From positions 3,235,119 to 3,299,118 of the forward strand of contig NZ_MQWB01000001.1 of the NCBI RefSeq assembly GCF_002257665.1: a DNA stretch of 64,000 nucleotides, written 5' to 3'. The stretch is from Rubricoccus marinus. Its GTDB lineage: Bacteria > Bacteroidota > Rhodothermia > Rhodothermales > Rubricoccaceae. This document shows positions 16,910-25,635 of the stretch, one piece after another (the stretch's first letter is position 1; each line of letters begins with the position of its first letter). The notes beneath the pieces were generated by a model. The model did not search any database and was not told the DNA's origin. It saw nothing but the letters and a program-made list of their open reading frames with translations. Made by a program: the position numbers and the translations under genes.

Positions 16910-17645
16910 GCCCCCAGTCCTCCAGCATGTCGTCGAGCGTGAACAGGCCGGTCTTGCCACGCACCCACTCGGCCGCGCGCACGGCGCCAGAGGCGAACGC
17001 CCGGCGGTCTTTGGCGCGGTGCGTGACGGTGATCTGGTCCACGGCGCTGTCCAGCCCCACGGTGTGCTCGCCGAAGATGTGCCCCGCGCGCGTGCTGCTG
17101 ACGTGGAGCGCCTCTGGCGAGATCGCCCCGTGCTGCGTCTCGGGCTCGACGCGCGTTTTGCGCGAGAGGCCCGCCAGAAGCGTGTTCGCGAGGTGAAGCG
17201 CGGTCCCGCTCGGGCTGTCCACCTTGCCTGTGTGGTGGAGCTCGTGGACCCACGCGTCGTAGTCGTCCAGCTCGTCTAGAAGCGGGAGCATGCCCTGGAG
17301 CGCGCGGACGACGAGCGCGACGCCGAGCGAGAAATTGGGCGCGTAGAGCACGCCGTTCTGGCCCTCCTCGACCCACTCCTCCACCTTCGGGAGGTCGTCG
17401 TACCAGCCCGTCGTGCCGACGACGGCGTCGGCGCCCCAGAAGGCGTACTGATGCAAGTGGTCGAGCGCGAGATCGGGCGCGGTGAAGTCGATGCAGACCT
17501 CGGCGCCGTGGAGCGTCTCGGGATCGCGCGAGTCCAGAAGGGGGCGCGCCTCGTCGAAGCGCGACACGATCTCGTGGCCGCGCTCCAGCGCGACGGCCTC
17601 GACGGCCTGGCCCATCCGGCCGGTTCCTACCAATGCGAGCTTCAT
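16890..17645 (-). CDS. dapB: 4-hydroxy-tetrahydrodipicolinate reductase
   Basis: NAD(P)H-dependent second step of the diaminopimelate pathway. The Rossmann motif G-T-G-R-M-G-Q-A-V starts at residue 7, D-F-T-A-P and G-T-T-G-W follow, N-F-S-L-G-V marks the hinge, and the catalytic E-L-H-H-T-G-K-V-D-S-P-S-G-T-A is intact. The 251 residues agree with the family. The final seven residues (GPVGSRQ) come from a repeat element found elsewhere in the window. The start lies 36 bases after the thrA stop, with a palindrome between them. Confidence 0.95.
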   Translation of the reverse strand: MKLALVGTGRMGQAVEAVALERGHEIVSRFDEARPLLDSRDPETLHGAEVCIDFTAPDLALDHLHQYAFWGADAVVGTTGWYDDLPKVEEWVEEGQNGVLYAPNFSLGVALVVRALQGMLPLLDELDDYDAWVHELHHTGKVDSPSGTALHLANTLLAGLSRKTRVEPETQHGAISPEALHVSSTRAGHIFGEHTVGLDSAVDQITVTHRAKDRRAFASGAVRAAEWVRGKTGLFTLDDMLEDWGPVGSRQ

Positions 17646-17664
17646 TCTGTTGTTCGGGGTGGGG

Positions 17665-17682
17665 GCCTCTGGCGCCAGAGGC
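17665..17682. repeat. 18-base palindrome overlapping the thrA stop
   Basis: GCCTCTGGCGCCAGAGGC. On the minus strand the G of the thrA TAG stop is the first base of the palindrome. It lies 20 bases before the dapB start, so it may limit read-through within the operon. Confidence 0.95.
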
Positions 17683-20141
17683 TACCGCATGAGTTCGGCG
17701 GCGCGGACGATGTCGGCGAGGAGGACGGCGGCGGTCACGTCGGCGCTGGCGCCGGGGCCCTGGAAAAAGATGGGGTGGTCGCCGGTCCGCTCCGTGTGCA
17801 CCACGATGGCGATCTCGGAGGGGCGGAGCGCGGCGAGAAGGGAGCCGGCTTCGGCGCGGACGGCCTCGGCGCCGGCGCGGATCGCGCCGCCTTCGGCGAG
17901 GCGGCCCACGTACTGCACCTCGCCCCCGCCGACGGCGGCGATCCGCTCGGCCCAGGCGTCGTCGGACTCCGGGAGGCGCTCCCAGAACGTGGCGAGGGGC
18001 ACGCCGCGGAGCGCGTCGGGGACGAGGCTCTCCAGTTGCGCGTCCTCCGGGTTGACGTCCAGCCCGACCTCGCGCGCGAGCAGCGAAAGCTTGAGCGCGA
18101 CGTCGCGGCCCGAGAGGTCCTCGCGGGGGTCCGGCTCGGTGTAGCCCGCCTCGTGGGCCTCGCGCACGGCCTCGGAAAAGCGGGCGCCCGCGCGCATCCG
18201 CGTGAGCACGTAGGAGAGCGTGCCCGAGAGCACGCCCTCGATGGCGAGCACGCGCGCGCCGGTCCGCACCAGATCGCGCAGGCGGGCCACGACGCCGAGG
18301 CCGGCGCCGACGGCGGCTTCGTAGAGGTACGGGACCTCGCCCTCACGGGCGGCAGCGTGCGTCTGCCTCCACGCCTCCAGAGGCATCGCGGTCGCGGCCT
18401 TGTTGGGCGTCACCACGGCTACGCCCGCGCGGAGCAGGTCAGCGTGGCGGGCGGCGACGGCCCCGCTCGGCGTGGCGTCGACCACGACGAGACGCTCGAC
18501 GCGGGCCCCCGCGAGGCGCTCCACCACGGCATCGAGGTCGGCCTCTGGCGCCCCTGCGAGAGCATCCGGTGCGGTGCTGGGCTCCAGCCCGGCCGGGTCG
18601 AGGAGCAGGCGCGAGGAGTTCGCGAGGCCGACGAGGCGGAGGTTGAGGTCACCGGCGAGCAGCGCGTCCTGCCGCTCGCCGAGAAGGCGCAAGAGGCGCC
18701 GCCCCAGCGTGCCCGCCCCGATCACGGCGACGTGGGCGCGGATCCGCCTCAGCGCGAACGCCTCGTGCAAGGCCGTGATGGCCGCCACGGCGTCGGCGTC
18801 CGCGACGGCGCACGAGATGGTGTGCGCGCTGGCGCCCTGCGCGATGGCGCGGACGTTGACGTGGGCGCGCCCGAGCGTGGCGAACAGCCGGCCGGCCAGC
18901 CCCGGCGCGCCTTCGAGGTGCGCCCCGACGGCTGCGACCACGGCGGCCCCGCCCTCTGCCTCCACGCCCAGCACGTCGCCGCGCTCGATCTCTCTCGCGA
19001 GCCTCTGGCGCAGCGTCGCCACGGTGCGTGCGGCGTCGGCCTCGCGGACGGCGAGGCACAGGCTGCCCTCCGCCGACGCCTGCGCGACGAGAAAGACCGG
19101 GATCTCGGACTCCGCCAGAGGCCCGAACACGCGGGCGGCGAGGTCCGGCACCTCCAGAGACGCCGTGCCGGTCACGCGCACGAGCGCCGCGCTGCGCACC
19201 GCCGTGACGGCGTCGATGCGGCCCGGCCCGGCGTCGTCCATCGGCCCGACCGTCGTCCCGGCGTCCTCTGGCGCGAGGGTGTTGGCGATGCGGAGCGGGA
19301 TGCGCGCGTTCGCCAGAGGCCGCATCGTCCGCGGGTGGAGCACCTTGGCACCGAAGTGCGCGAGCTCAGCCGCGGCGCCGTAGCTCAGGCGCGGGAGCGT
19401 AAACGCCTCGGGCACGATGCGCGGGTCGGCGGAGAGCACGCCGCTCACGTCGGTCCAGATCACGACCTCGCGGGCGTCCAGCGCGCCGCCGAGGATGGTC
19501 GCGGTGTAGTCCGAGCCCGAGCGGCCGAGCGTGGTCCGCACGCCGTCCTCGGTGCTCCCCACGAAGCCGGTCACGACCGCGACGGCCTCTGGCGGCACGT
19601 TCTCGAACGCCTCGCGCACCAGCTCGCGCGTCGCCTCCATGTCCACGGTCGCCTCGTCGAAGCGCGCGTCTGTGCGGACGAGGCCGCTGGCGTCCAGGTC
19701 CACGGCCTCAACGCCTGCGGCGCGGAACGCCGAGGCTACGAGCGGCGCGCTGGCACGCTCGCCGGCCGTGATAATGGCCGCGCGGACGCGTGGCGTGCAC
19801 TCGCGCAGGAGCGAGACGCCATCGAGAAGCTCACCAACCTGCGTCCAGATGGCGTCCAGGCGCTCCGCCAGAGGCCCGCGCTCGCCCTCTGGCGTGAGGA
19901 CAGCGAGCGCGTCGGTGTGCCGCTTGCGGATGGATCCCAAGCGGTCCCGGTGCTCGCCCGTGCGGTCCACGGCGTGCTGGATCGCGGCCAGGAGGTCATC
20001 GGTGACGCCCCCAAAGGCGCTGACCACGACCACGCGGCGCTCGGAGCCCGCCTCTGGCGTGAGGCGGACCACGCCGCGCACGCGCTCGGGCGTGCCCACG
20101 GACGTGCCGCCAAACTTGGCGACGGTGAACGGGAGGGGCAT
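17682..20141 (-). CDS. thrA: bifunctional aspartate kinase / homoserine dehydrogenase
   Basis: The 819-residue product catalyses the first and third steps of the aspartate family pathway. The kinase domain (about 1-290) starts with V-A-K-F-G-G-T-S-V-G and contains the G-R-S-G-S-D-Y-T-A-T motif. Two ACT-like regulatory regions (about 305-455) should bind threonine. The dehydrogenase domain follows, with a G-x-G-T-L-G-R-R-L nucleotide motif near 475 and G-V-L-S-G-T-L-S-Y-V-L. Grouping with dapB, dapA and dapD places lysine and threonine control in one leftward block. The start is the ATG at 20141. Confidence 0.96.
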   Translation of the reverse strand: MPLPFTVAKFGGTSVGTPERVRGVVRLTPEAGSERRVVVVSAFGGVTDDLLAAIQHAVDRTGEHRDRLGSIRKRHTDALAVLTPEGERGPLAERLDAIWTQVGELLDGVSLLRECTPRVRAAIITAGERASAPLVASAFRAAGVEAVDLDASGLVRTDARFDEATVDMEATRELVREAFENVPPEAVAVVTGFVGSTEDGVRTTLGRSGSDYTATILGGALDAREVVIWTDVSGVLSADPRIVPEAFTLPRLSYGAAAELAHFGAKVLHPRTMRPLANARIPLRIANTLAPEDAGTTVGPMDDAGPGRIDAVTAVRSAALVRVTGTASLEVPDLAARVFGPLAESEIPVFLVAQASAEGSLCLAVREADAARTVATLRQRLAREIERGDVLGVEAEGGAAVVAAVGAHLEGAPGLAGRLFATLGRAHVNVRAIAQGASAHTISCAVADADAVAAITALHEAFALRRIRAHVAVIGAGTLGRRLLRLLGERQDALLAGDLNLRLVGLANSSRLLLDPAGLEPSTAPDALAGAPEADLDAVVERLAGARVERLVVVDATPSGAVAARHADLLRAGVAVVTPNKAATAMPLEAWRQTHAAAREGEVPYLYEAAVGAGLGVVARLRDLVRTGARVLAIEGVLSGTLSYVLTRMRAGARFSEAVREAHEAGYTEPDPREDLSGRDVALKLSLLAREVGLDVNPEDAQLESLVPDALRGVPLATFWERLPESDDAWAERIAAVGGGEVQYVGRLAEGGAIRAGAEAVRAEAGSLLAALRPSEIAIVVHTERTGDHPIFFQGPGASADVTAAVLLADIVRAAELMR

Positions 20142-20253
20142 GGTGGGATCGGAGAGAGGCGAGGCTCGCGGAATCTACCGGCGCAAGAGGCCGGCCGAAG
20201 CGCGCGCCAGAGGCTCTCCACCCGGGGTCCCGTTCGTCTTCGCGCTGTGTCCA

Positions 20254-20285
20254 TTGACGCGCGCCGCGCCAGAGGCCTACCTTTG
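20254..20285 (+). promoter_or_regulatory. promoter of tRNA-Ala
   Basis: TTG (20254-20256) and TACCTTTG (20278-20285), spaced by 21 bases and ending 10 bases before the tRNA. This fits the Bacteroidota consensus TTG-N19-21-TAnnTTTG and is the best promoter in the window. A motif copy (CGCCAGAGG) lies between the two boxes. Confidence 0.8.
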
Positions 20286-20295
20286 TCGTCCTGCC

Positions 20296-20368
20296 GGGGC
20301 ATTAGCTCAGCTGGTAGAGCGCCTCGCTGGCAGCGAGGAGGTCAGCGGTTCGACTCCGCTATGCTCCA
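20296..20368 (+). tRNA. tRNA-Ala (anticodon GGC)
   Basis: A complete cloverleaf of 73 bases. The acceptor stem GGGGCAT/ATGCTCC contains the G3-T70 pair that identifies alanine tRNA, followed by discriminator A. The D arm is intact. The anticodon stem CCTCG/CGAGG holds the loop CTGGCAG with anticodon GGC. The T arm AGCGG/CCGCT has loop TTCGACT. The full 3' CCA is not encoded (A is followed by CCCC). It decodes GCC and GCU. Confidence 0.97.
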
Positions 20369-20374
20369 CCCCGG

Positions 20375-20411
20375 ACGGCCGCCGCGCTTCGTGCGTGGCG
20401 GCCGTTTTTTT
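20375..20411 (+). terminator. rho-independent terminator of tRNA-Ala
   Basis: A stem of about 13 pairs, ACGGCCGCC...GGCGGCCGT, with a small loop around TTCGT, followed by seven T. It begins seven bases after the tRNA. Confidence 0.92.
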
Positions 20412-20418
20412 GTGCCGC

Positions 20419-20435
20419 CGCCAGAGGCCTCTGGC
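20419..20435. repeat. head-to-head motif pair before the MATE gene
   Basis: CGCCAGAGG followed directly by CCTCTGGC (final G changed to C), the opposite arrangement to the usual palindrome. It ends seven bases before the ATG of the transporter gene. Confidence 0.85.
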
Positions 20436-20441
20436 CTCCTT

Positions 20442-21746
20442 ATGCGCCTGAGCCCCACCGACCGAGAGATCGCCGCGCTCGCCGTCCCCGCGCTCGGCGC
20501 GCTGGCGGCAGACCCGCTGGTGTCGCTTGTCGACACCGCGTTCGTGGGGCAGACCGGCGTCGTGCCTCTGGCGGCGCTCGGGGTCTGCACTGCTGTGTTC
20601 GGGTTCGCGTTCCTGGCGTTCAACTTCCTCGCGTACGGGACCACGCCGCTCGTAGCCGGCGCCCACGCCAGAGGCGAAGGCGACGAAGTGAGCCGGCTGG
20701 TGTGGCATGCGCTGGCGCTCGCGCTCGGCGCCGGGCTTCTCGCGATGGCGGCCCTGGAGGTGTTCGCCGTGCCCGTTCTGCGCGTGATGGGCGCCTCTGG
20801 CGCGCTCTTGGACGAGGCGCTGGTGTACCTCCGGATCCGCGCGCTGGCCGCGCCGGCCGTGCTCGTCATCATGGTGGGCCACGGCGCGTTCCGAGGCGCG
20901 CAGGACACGCGGACGCCGCTGTGGGTCACGCTCGGCCTCAACCTCGTCAACCTCGTTCTCGACCCGCTGCTCATCTTCGGGCTGGGCTGGGGGCTCGCCG
21001 GGGCCGCGTGGGCCACGGTGATCGCCCAGGCCTCTGGCGCGGGCGTGTTCGTGTGGCTCCTCCTGCGCGGCACGCGCACCGCGCCGCCGGTCCGGCGCCA
21101 GAGGCTGCAGTGGGCCGTGATCCGGCCGCTCGTGCAGATCGGGGGAGACCTCGCGCTGCGGGTGGCTCTGTTGGTGGGCACGCTGACGTTCGCGACTGCC
21201 GTCGCCGCGCGGCTGGGCACGCGGGCGGTGGCGGCGCACCAGGTGGCGCGTGAGCTGTGGCTGTTCCTCGCGCTGGTCGTGGACGCCCTCGCGGTCGCCG
21301 GGCAGGCGCTAGTGGCGCGCTACCGCGGCATGGACGAAATGGCGAAGGCCCGCGAGGTCTCCGACCGGCTTCTGGCGTTCGGGCTCGTCACCGGCGCCGC
21401 GCTCGGCATCGCGTTCTGGCTCGGGGGACCGTGGCTGATCGGCCTGTTCACGGACGACCCCGAGGTGGCCTCTGGCGTGGCGATGCTGTTCCCCTTTGTA
21501 GCCGCGATGCAGCCGTTGAACGCGCTCGTGTTCGTGTGGGACGGCGTGTTCATGGGCGCCGAGCGCTTCCGCTTTCTCGCCCTCGCGATGTGCGTGTCCG
21601 CGCTCGTGGGCTGCGCGGTGATCGCGCTGGTCCTCCCGCTGGGCCTCGGGCTGGCGGGCGTGTGGTGGGGCATCACCGCGTTTATGGCTGCCCGGCTGGC
21701 CACGCTCGCGGTTGGCTACCGGGGCCTCTGGCGCGCCGCCGCATGA
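20442..21746 (+). CDS. MATE family efflux transporter (DinF-like)
   Basis: A 434-residue protein with about 12 hydrophobic helices in two similar halves, as in MATE cation/drug antiporters. Typical features are P-A-L-G-A-L-A-A-D-P-L-V-S-L-V-D-T-A-F-V-G in helix 1, a G-A-F-R-G-A-Q-D-T-R-T-P-L segment between helices 4 and 5, and N-L-V-L-D-P-L-L-I-F-G-L-G-W-G. This branch resembles DinF. The frame is open far upstream over the tRNA and the antisense of thrA, but the ATG at 20442 just before the first helix is the sensible start. Six or more motif copies are translated in it. Confidence 0.92.
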   Translation: MRLSPTDREIAALAVPALGALAADPLVSLVDTAFVGQTGVVPLAALGVCTAVFGFAFLAFNFLAYGTTPLVAGAHARGEGDEVSRLVWHALALALGAGLLAMAALEVFAVPVLRVMGASGALLDEALVYLRIRALAAPAVLVIMVGHGAFRGAQDTRTPLWVTLGLNLVNLVLDPLLIFGLGWGLAGAAWATVIAQASGAGVFVWLLLRGTRTAPPVRRQRLQWAVIRPLVQIGGDLALRVALLVGTLTFATAVAARLGTRAVAAHQVARELWLFLALVVDALAVAGQALVARYRGMDEMAKAREVSDRLLAFGLVTGAALGIAFWLGGPWLIGLFTDDPEVASGVAMLFPFVAAMQPLNALVFVWDGVFMGAERFRFLALAMCVSALVGCAVIALVLPLGLGLAGVWWGITAFMAARLATLAVGYRGLWRAAA

Positions 21747-21873
21747 CCTCGCCAGAGGGGACGGCCGACGCGTGCCATAGGGAAAACCCTCGAAGGCGCT
21801 GCGGCGGTGAGATCGAGAAACAGCGCGCGCCCAGGACTGGTGAGAGACACCCCTTCACCAACGCATTTCCGAC

Positions 21874-22122
21874 ATGGCAGACGCCACCGACAAAGTCGAC
21901 ACCCCCATCGGCCACACTGAGACCTGGCCCGAGCTGGCCATTGGCCTCTGGGACAAGCTCACCGGCCGCGGCGCGGTGATCGAGTACACCTTCGAGGACT
22001 TCAACGTCTCCGTCCCCAGCGGCGCAGGCAAGAACGCCACCCACGCGGATTGGAAGATGAGTGGCACGCTCCGCATCCGCACCCGCGACGAGGAGCACGG
22101 CGGCGCGCTCAACTCGAACTAG
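21874..22122 (+). CDS. hypothetical protein, first of a coupled pair
   Basis: An 82-residue acidic protein (G-L-W-D-K-L-T-G-R-G-A-V-I-E-Y-T-F-E-D-F) without signal, helix or known motif. The pattern suggests a small beta-rich domain. Its TAG stop overlaps the GTG of the next gene by one base, so the two are translationally coupled. I do not recognise the family. No motif copy falls within either gene of the pair. Confidence 0.65.
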   Translation: MADATDKVDTPIGHTETWPELAIGLWDKLTGRGAVIEYTFEDFNVSVPSGAGKNATHADWKMSGTLRIRTRDEEHGGALNSN

Positions 22123-22505
22123 TGCGGCGCCCGCTGCACATCGAAGCCGACCTGGACCTGACCGTAGACGGCCACCCCGTCGCGGTCAGGGGCCAGGGAA
22201 AACGCGTCGTCATCGAAGTAGACGAGCCGCAAACGGCGTGGCGCGTGATGCGCGCACACCGCCCGGGCGCAGACCTCGTGCGGACGCTTGCGGGCCTCTT
22301 GCGCGATCACGACGTGGACGTCGAAGTCCAGGTCGGGGGCCGTGCCGTAGGCCGCATCGGCTCCGAAGCCGAACCCGGCCTGATCTCGCGTGCGCTCGGC
22401 GTACCCGTCGAGGTCACGCCGCCGCCGGTCCCACGCAAGGTGCTCTACGGTGCCGCAGTGCTCGCGGCCCTCGGAGGGCTCGCGCTGATCTTGCGCCGCC
22501 GCTAA
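22122..22505 (+). CDS. hypothetical membrane-anchored protein, second of a coupled pair
   Basis: A 127-residue protein with a soluble N-terminal part rich in Val and Asp (L-D-L-T-V-D-G-H-P-V-A-V-R-G-Q-G) and one C-terminal helix (about residues 105-123) ending in R-R-R. It is therefore probably tail-anchored with the soluble part on one side. The GTG at 22122 overlaps the preceding stop (TAGTG); the frame is open further upstream inside the previous gene. Family not recognised. A terminator follows 22 bases after the stop. Confidence 0.65.
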   Translation: MRRPLHIEADLDLTVDGHPVAVRGQGKRVVIEVDEPQTAWRVMRAHRPGADLVRTLAGLLRDHDVDVEVQVGGRAVGRIGSEAEPGLISRALGVPVEVTPPPVPRKVLYGAAVLAALGGLALILRRR

Positions 22506-22527
22506 ACGCTGGCGTCGCCCGTTTCCC

Positions 22528-22558
22528 GCCTCTGGCGTCCGCGCCAGAGGCGCTTTTT
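22528..22558 (+). terminator. motif-based rho-independent terminator
   Basis: GCCTCTGGCG (22528-22537), loop TCCG, CGCCAGAGGC (22542-22551), then GC and five T. This is the clearest case where an inverted motif pair carries a U-tract and so works as an intrinsic terminator. Confidence 0.85.
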
Positions 22559-22609
22559 GTACCCGGAGCCCGCCTCGCGCCAGGGGCGCTCCCCTCCCCT
22601 CGCCGAGAC

Positions 22610-24115
22610 ATGCTGGACTCCCGCCTCACCGTCGCGATTGCGGGGGCCACAGGCTTTGTCGGCGCGGCCCTGCGCGAGTCGCTCGCTGAGGACTACCGCG
22701 TGGTCGGGCTGACGCGTTCGCCCAACAAAGCGGCGCAGCGCGAGCCGGGCGATCCCGTGGAGTGGCGCCACTGCGACCTGTACTCGCTGCTCCAGCTGGA
22801 GCAGGCGCTGGAGGGCGTGGACATCGCGATCTACCTCGTCCACTCCATGCTGCCGTCCTCGCGGCTCACGCAGGGCACGTTCGCGGACCTCGACCTCGTG
22901 CTCGCGGACAACTTCGCGCGAGCCGCCGAGACCGCCGGGCTTCGGCAGATCATCTACCTCGGCGGCCTGTTGCCGCCCGAGACGGACGACCTCTCGCGCC
23001 ACCTCCGCAGCCGCTGGGAAGTGGAGCGGACGCTCGGTGCGCACGCCACGCCGGTTACGACGCTCCGCGCCGGGCTCGTGATCGGGCCGGGGGGCTCGTC
23101 GCTCGGCATCCTCGTCAACCTCGTCCGCCGCCTGCCCGCGATGGTCCTCCCCTCGTGGACTGATTCTGACACGCAGCCCATCGCGCTGCGCGACGTGATC
23201 CGCGCGATCCGGCTCGTGCTCGACGCGCCACAGGCGTGCACGGGGCACTTCGACATCGGCGGGCCCAGCCCGATGTCGTACCGCGAGATGATGCAGCGTG
23301 CCGCCGACGTGATGGGCTTCGAGCGTCCCATGGTGGGCGTGCCCGTGATCACGCCCAAGCTGTCCACGCTGTGGATCAGCCTTATCACCGGAAGCCCGCG
23401 CGCCCTCGCCGGGCCGCTCGTGGCCAGCCTCCGGCACGACATGGTGGTCACGGACAACCCCGTGCAGCAGGCCATCGCGCCAGAGGCGCTCTCGTTCGAG
23501 GAGGCCCTGGACGGCGCTCTGGACGAGGACAGCCGCCTCCTTCCCGATCCGCGGCGCTCGCACCGCAAGTCCGACGACCGCGCCATCAAGAGCGCCCAAC
23601 TGGTCCGATCGGTTCAGCGCTTCGACCTCCCGCCCGGGCGGACGGCGCAGTGGGCAGGCATGGAGTACATGCGCTGGCTCGACGACTTCGCGGGCCCCAT
23701 CATCCGCGTCCGCGTCAAAGCCTCTGGCGAGAGCCCGCACCGCGCCCGAGGTGACACCAGCCTCGAAGCCGACGCCACCTCTGGCGAGGTCACGGCCCGG
23801 TTCTACGCCACGCCGCTGCCCAAGCCCGTGTTGGAGCTGACGTACTCGCCGGACCGGAGCCACCCGGACCGCGCGCTGTTCTACGTCACGGGCGGCCTGC
23901 TCTACGACGCCGAGGCGGGATCGCGCGCGCGCCTGGAGTTCCGCTCGGTCCTGGACGGCCGGTGCCTGATCGCGGCGATCCACGACTTCGCGCCGAGGCT
24001 CCCGTGGGGACTGTACCGGCTGACGCAGGCCGTGGCGCACCTGTTCGTGATGCGGCAGTTCGGCCGGCACCTCTCGCGGCTGCGCGCACGAGCGCGCGAG
24101 GAAAGCGAGGGCTAG
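22610..24115 (+). CDS. atypical SDR / NAD(P)H-binding protein with C-terminal DUF2867-like domain
   Basis: A 501-residue protein. Residues 1-300 form a Rossmann domain starting V-A-I-A-G-A-T-G-F-V-G-A-A-L, with W-R-H-C-D-L, I-Y-L-V-H-S-M and I-Y-L-G-G-L as in YbjT/complex I NDUFA9-like atypical SDRs. The C-terminal part (about 350-500) has the F-Y-V-T-G-G-L-L and P-R-L-P-W-G-L-Y-R-L-T-Q segments of the extension seen in such two-domain proteins, which suggests lipid- or quinone-like ligands. The ATG at 22610 directly precedes the nucleotide-binding strand. The substrate is unknown. Confidence 0.8.
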   Translation: MLDSRLTVAIAGATGFVGAALRESLAEDYRVVGLTRSPNKAAQREPGDPVEWRHCDLYSLLQLEQALEGVDIAIYLVHSMLPSSRLTQGTFADLDLVLADNFARAAETAGLRQIIYLGGLLPPETDDLSRHLRSRWEVERTLGAHATPVTTLRAGLVIGPGGSSLGILVNLVRRLPAMVLPSWTDSDTQPIALRDVIRAIRLVLDAPQACTGHFDIGGPSPMSYREMMQRAADVMGFERPMVGVPVITPKLSTLWISLITGSPRALAGPLVASLRHDMVVTDNPVQQAIAPEALSFEEALDGALDEDSRLLPDPRRSHRKSDDRAIKSAQLVRSVQRFDLPPGRTAQWAGMEYMRWLDDFAGPIIRVRVKASGESPHRARGDTSLEADATSGEVTARFYATPLPKPVLELTYSPDRSHPDRALFYVTGGLLYDAEAGSRARLEFRSVLDGRCLIAAIHDFAPRLPWGLYRLTQAVAHLFVMRQFGRHLSRLRARAREESEG

Positions 24116-24157
24116 GCCTCTGGCGCGGGGGCACGCCCGGGCGCATCTTGCGTGCAC

Positions 24158-25588
24158 ATGACCCGACCGCTCCGCTCGCTCCGGCTCCCGTTCCTGTTCG
24201 CGGTCCTTTTGGGTATCGCGTACGCCGCGTATTACGCGCTCACGCCAGAGGCCGTCTTCGCCTCGGCCGACCACGGCCTGACGGCTACGGCGGCGCAGCG
24301 GTGGCTTCTGGCCGCGTTCCTGACCGCCGCGGGCGTGCTGGGCGTGCAGGCAGTCCGGTTTTTCGTGCTGGACGCGCTGTTTATCCGCTCACAGGGGCAC
24401 CGTGCGCCCGCGCTGCTTCACGCCGTCGTGGCGATGGTGCTGTACTTCGTGCTGGGGCTCCTCATCGCGGGCGGCGTGTTTGGGCAGAGCCTGACGGGGG
24501 CCATCGCGACGAGCGCCGTCGCGTCGGTCGTGCTCGGCCTCGCGCTGCAGGAGACGCTGGGCAACTTCTTCGCGGGCATCTCGCTTCAGATCGAGCAGCC
24601 GTTCCGCCTGGGCGACGTGCTAGAGGCCAACGGGCAGACAGGCCGCGTAGAGGCCTTCAACTGGCGAGCGACGACGCTAAAAACCGTCAACGACTCGCGC
24701 GTCGTGATCCCTAACGCGCTGATCGCGCGAGAGCCCGTGGAGGTCTTCGGACGCAGCCAGACCGTCCGACGACTGCTGCCTCTTTCCGGGCCGTACGGCA
24801 CGCCCCCGCAGACGATCGGGCGCGTCGTCCTGAGCGCCATTGTGGGCGTTCCCGGGATCTCGGAGCGCCCCGCGCCACAGGTGCGCCTCGCCTCGTTCGA
24901 CGACTCCTCCATCACGTACGACCTCCTCTACTGGGTGGACGACTACTTCCGGGTCGCGAGCGTGGACGCGCTTGTGCGCGAGCGCGTGTGGTACGCCTTT
25001 GCGCGCGAGGACATCTCCATCCCCTTCCCCCACGAGGTGCAGGTGCCGTACGTGCCAGCAGCGCCGGCGGAGGAGGACCCCGTGGAGGAGCGCGCCCGCT
25101 GGCTGGGCGAGATACCGCTCTTGGCGCCTCTGGCGGCGGAGGAGCGCCAGAGGCTCGCCCGCGGCGCGCGAACGCTGCTGTACGGCCCTGGCGAGACGAT
25201 CCTCCGCGCCGGCAGCGAGGGCGGGAGCATGTTCGTGGTCCTGCGCGGCCGCGTCGAGATCCGCCTGCCGCAAGAGGACGGCCGCCGCGTGCGCGTGGCC
25301 GAGGTGGCCTCTGGCGAGGTCATCGGCGAGATGTCGCTCCTGACCGGGGACCCGCGCTCGGCCGACGCCCGCGCCATCGGCGAGGTGGAGCTCATCGAGG
25401 TGCGGCGCGCGGAGATGAAGCTGCTCCTGGCCGAGAACGAGGCGCTCGCCGACGCCCTCGCCGCCGAGGCCAGCCTCCGCCTGGACCAGCGCGCCGACGC
25501 CCTCGCGCGCGCCGATGCCGAGACCGAGGGGCCGACCACGCAGGCCTCGCTCTTGCAGCGCATCCGGCGCTTTTTCGAGCTGGGCTAG
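24158..25588 (+). CDS. MscS-type mechanosensitive channel fused to a cyclic-nucleotide-binding domain
   Basis: A 476-residue inner membrane protein. Four hydrophobic helices fill residues 1-150. The pore-lining helix and the MscS beta domain follow (A-S-V-V-L-G-L-A-L-Q-E-T-L-G-N-F-F-A-G-I then P-F-R-L-G-D-V-L-E). From about 320 comes a cNMP-binding fold with the phosphate-binding cassette G-E-V-I-G-E-M-S-L-L-T-G-D-P-R-S-A-D-A. The canonical cassette arginine is present as R-S-A, so ligand binding is plausible. A GTG two codons earlier (24152) is an alternative start. A GCATCTTG box lies just upstream. It converges on the permease gene across a palindrome. Confidence 0.92.
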   Translation: MTRPLRSLRLPFLFAVLLGIAYAAYYALTPEAVFASADHGLTATAAQRWLLAAFLTAAGVLGVQAVRFFVLDALFIRSQGHRAPALLHAVVAMVLYFVLGLLIAGGVFGQSLTGAIATSAVASVVLGLALQETLGNFFAGISLQIEQPFRLGDVLEANGQTGRVEAFNWRATTLKTVNDSRVVIPNALIAREPVEVFGRSQTVRRLLPLSGPYGTPPQTIGRVVLSAIVGVPGISERPAPQVRLASFDDSSITYDLLYWVDDYFRVASVDALVRERVWYAFAREDISIPFPHEVQVPYVPAAPAEEDPVEERARWLGEIPLLAPLAAEERQRLARGARTLLYGPGETILRAGSEGGSMFVVLRGRVEIRLPQEDGRRVRVAEVASGEVIGEMSLLTGDPRSADARAIGEVELIEVRRAEMKLLLAENEALADALAAEASLRLDQRADALARADAETEGPTTQASLLQRIRRFFELG

Positions 25589-25606
25589 GCCTCTGGCGCC
25601 AGAGGC
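25589..25606. repeat. palindrome at convergent junction MscS/permease
   Basis: GCCTCTGGCGCCAGAGGC immediately after the TAG of the channel gene. Probable bidirectional terminator. A further single copy follows at 25627-25635, next to the permease stop. Confidence 0.95.
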
Positions 25607-25635
25607 TCGACCGCCGAAAGCTTGCTCGCCAGAGG

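Noticed and set aside
17451-21746. Very long open frame antisense to thrA and running into the MATE gene
   Set aside because: Only the part from 20442 has protein character. The rest is an Arg/Ala-rich shadow of thrA and crosses the tRNA and its terminator.
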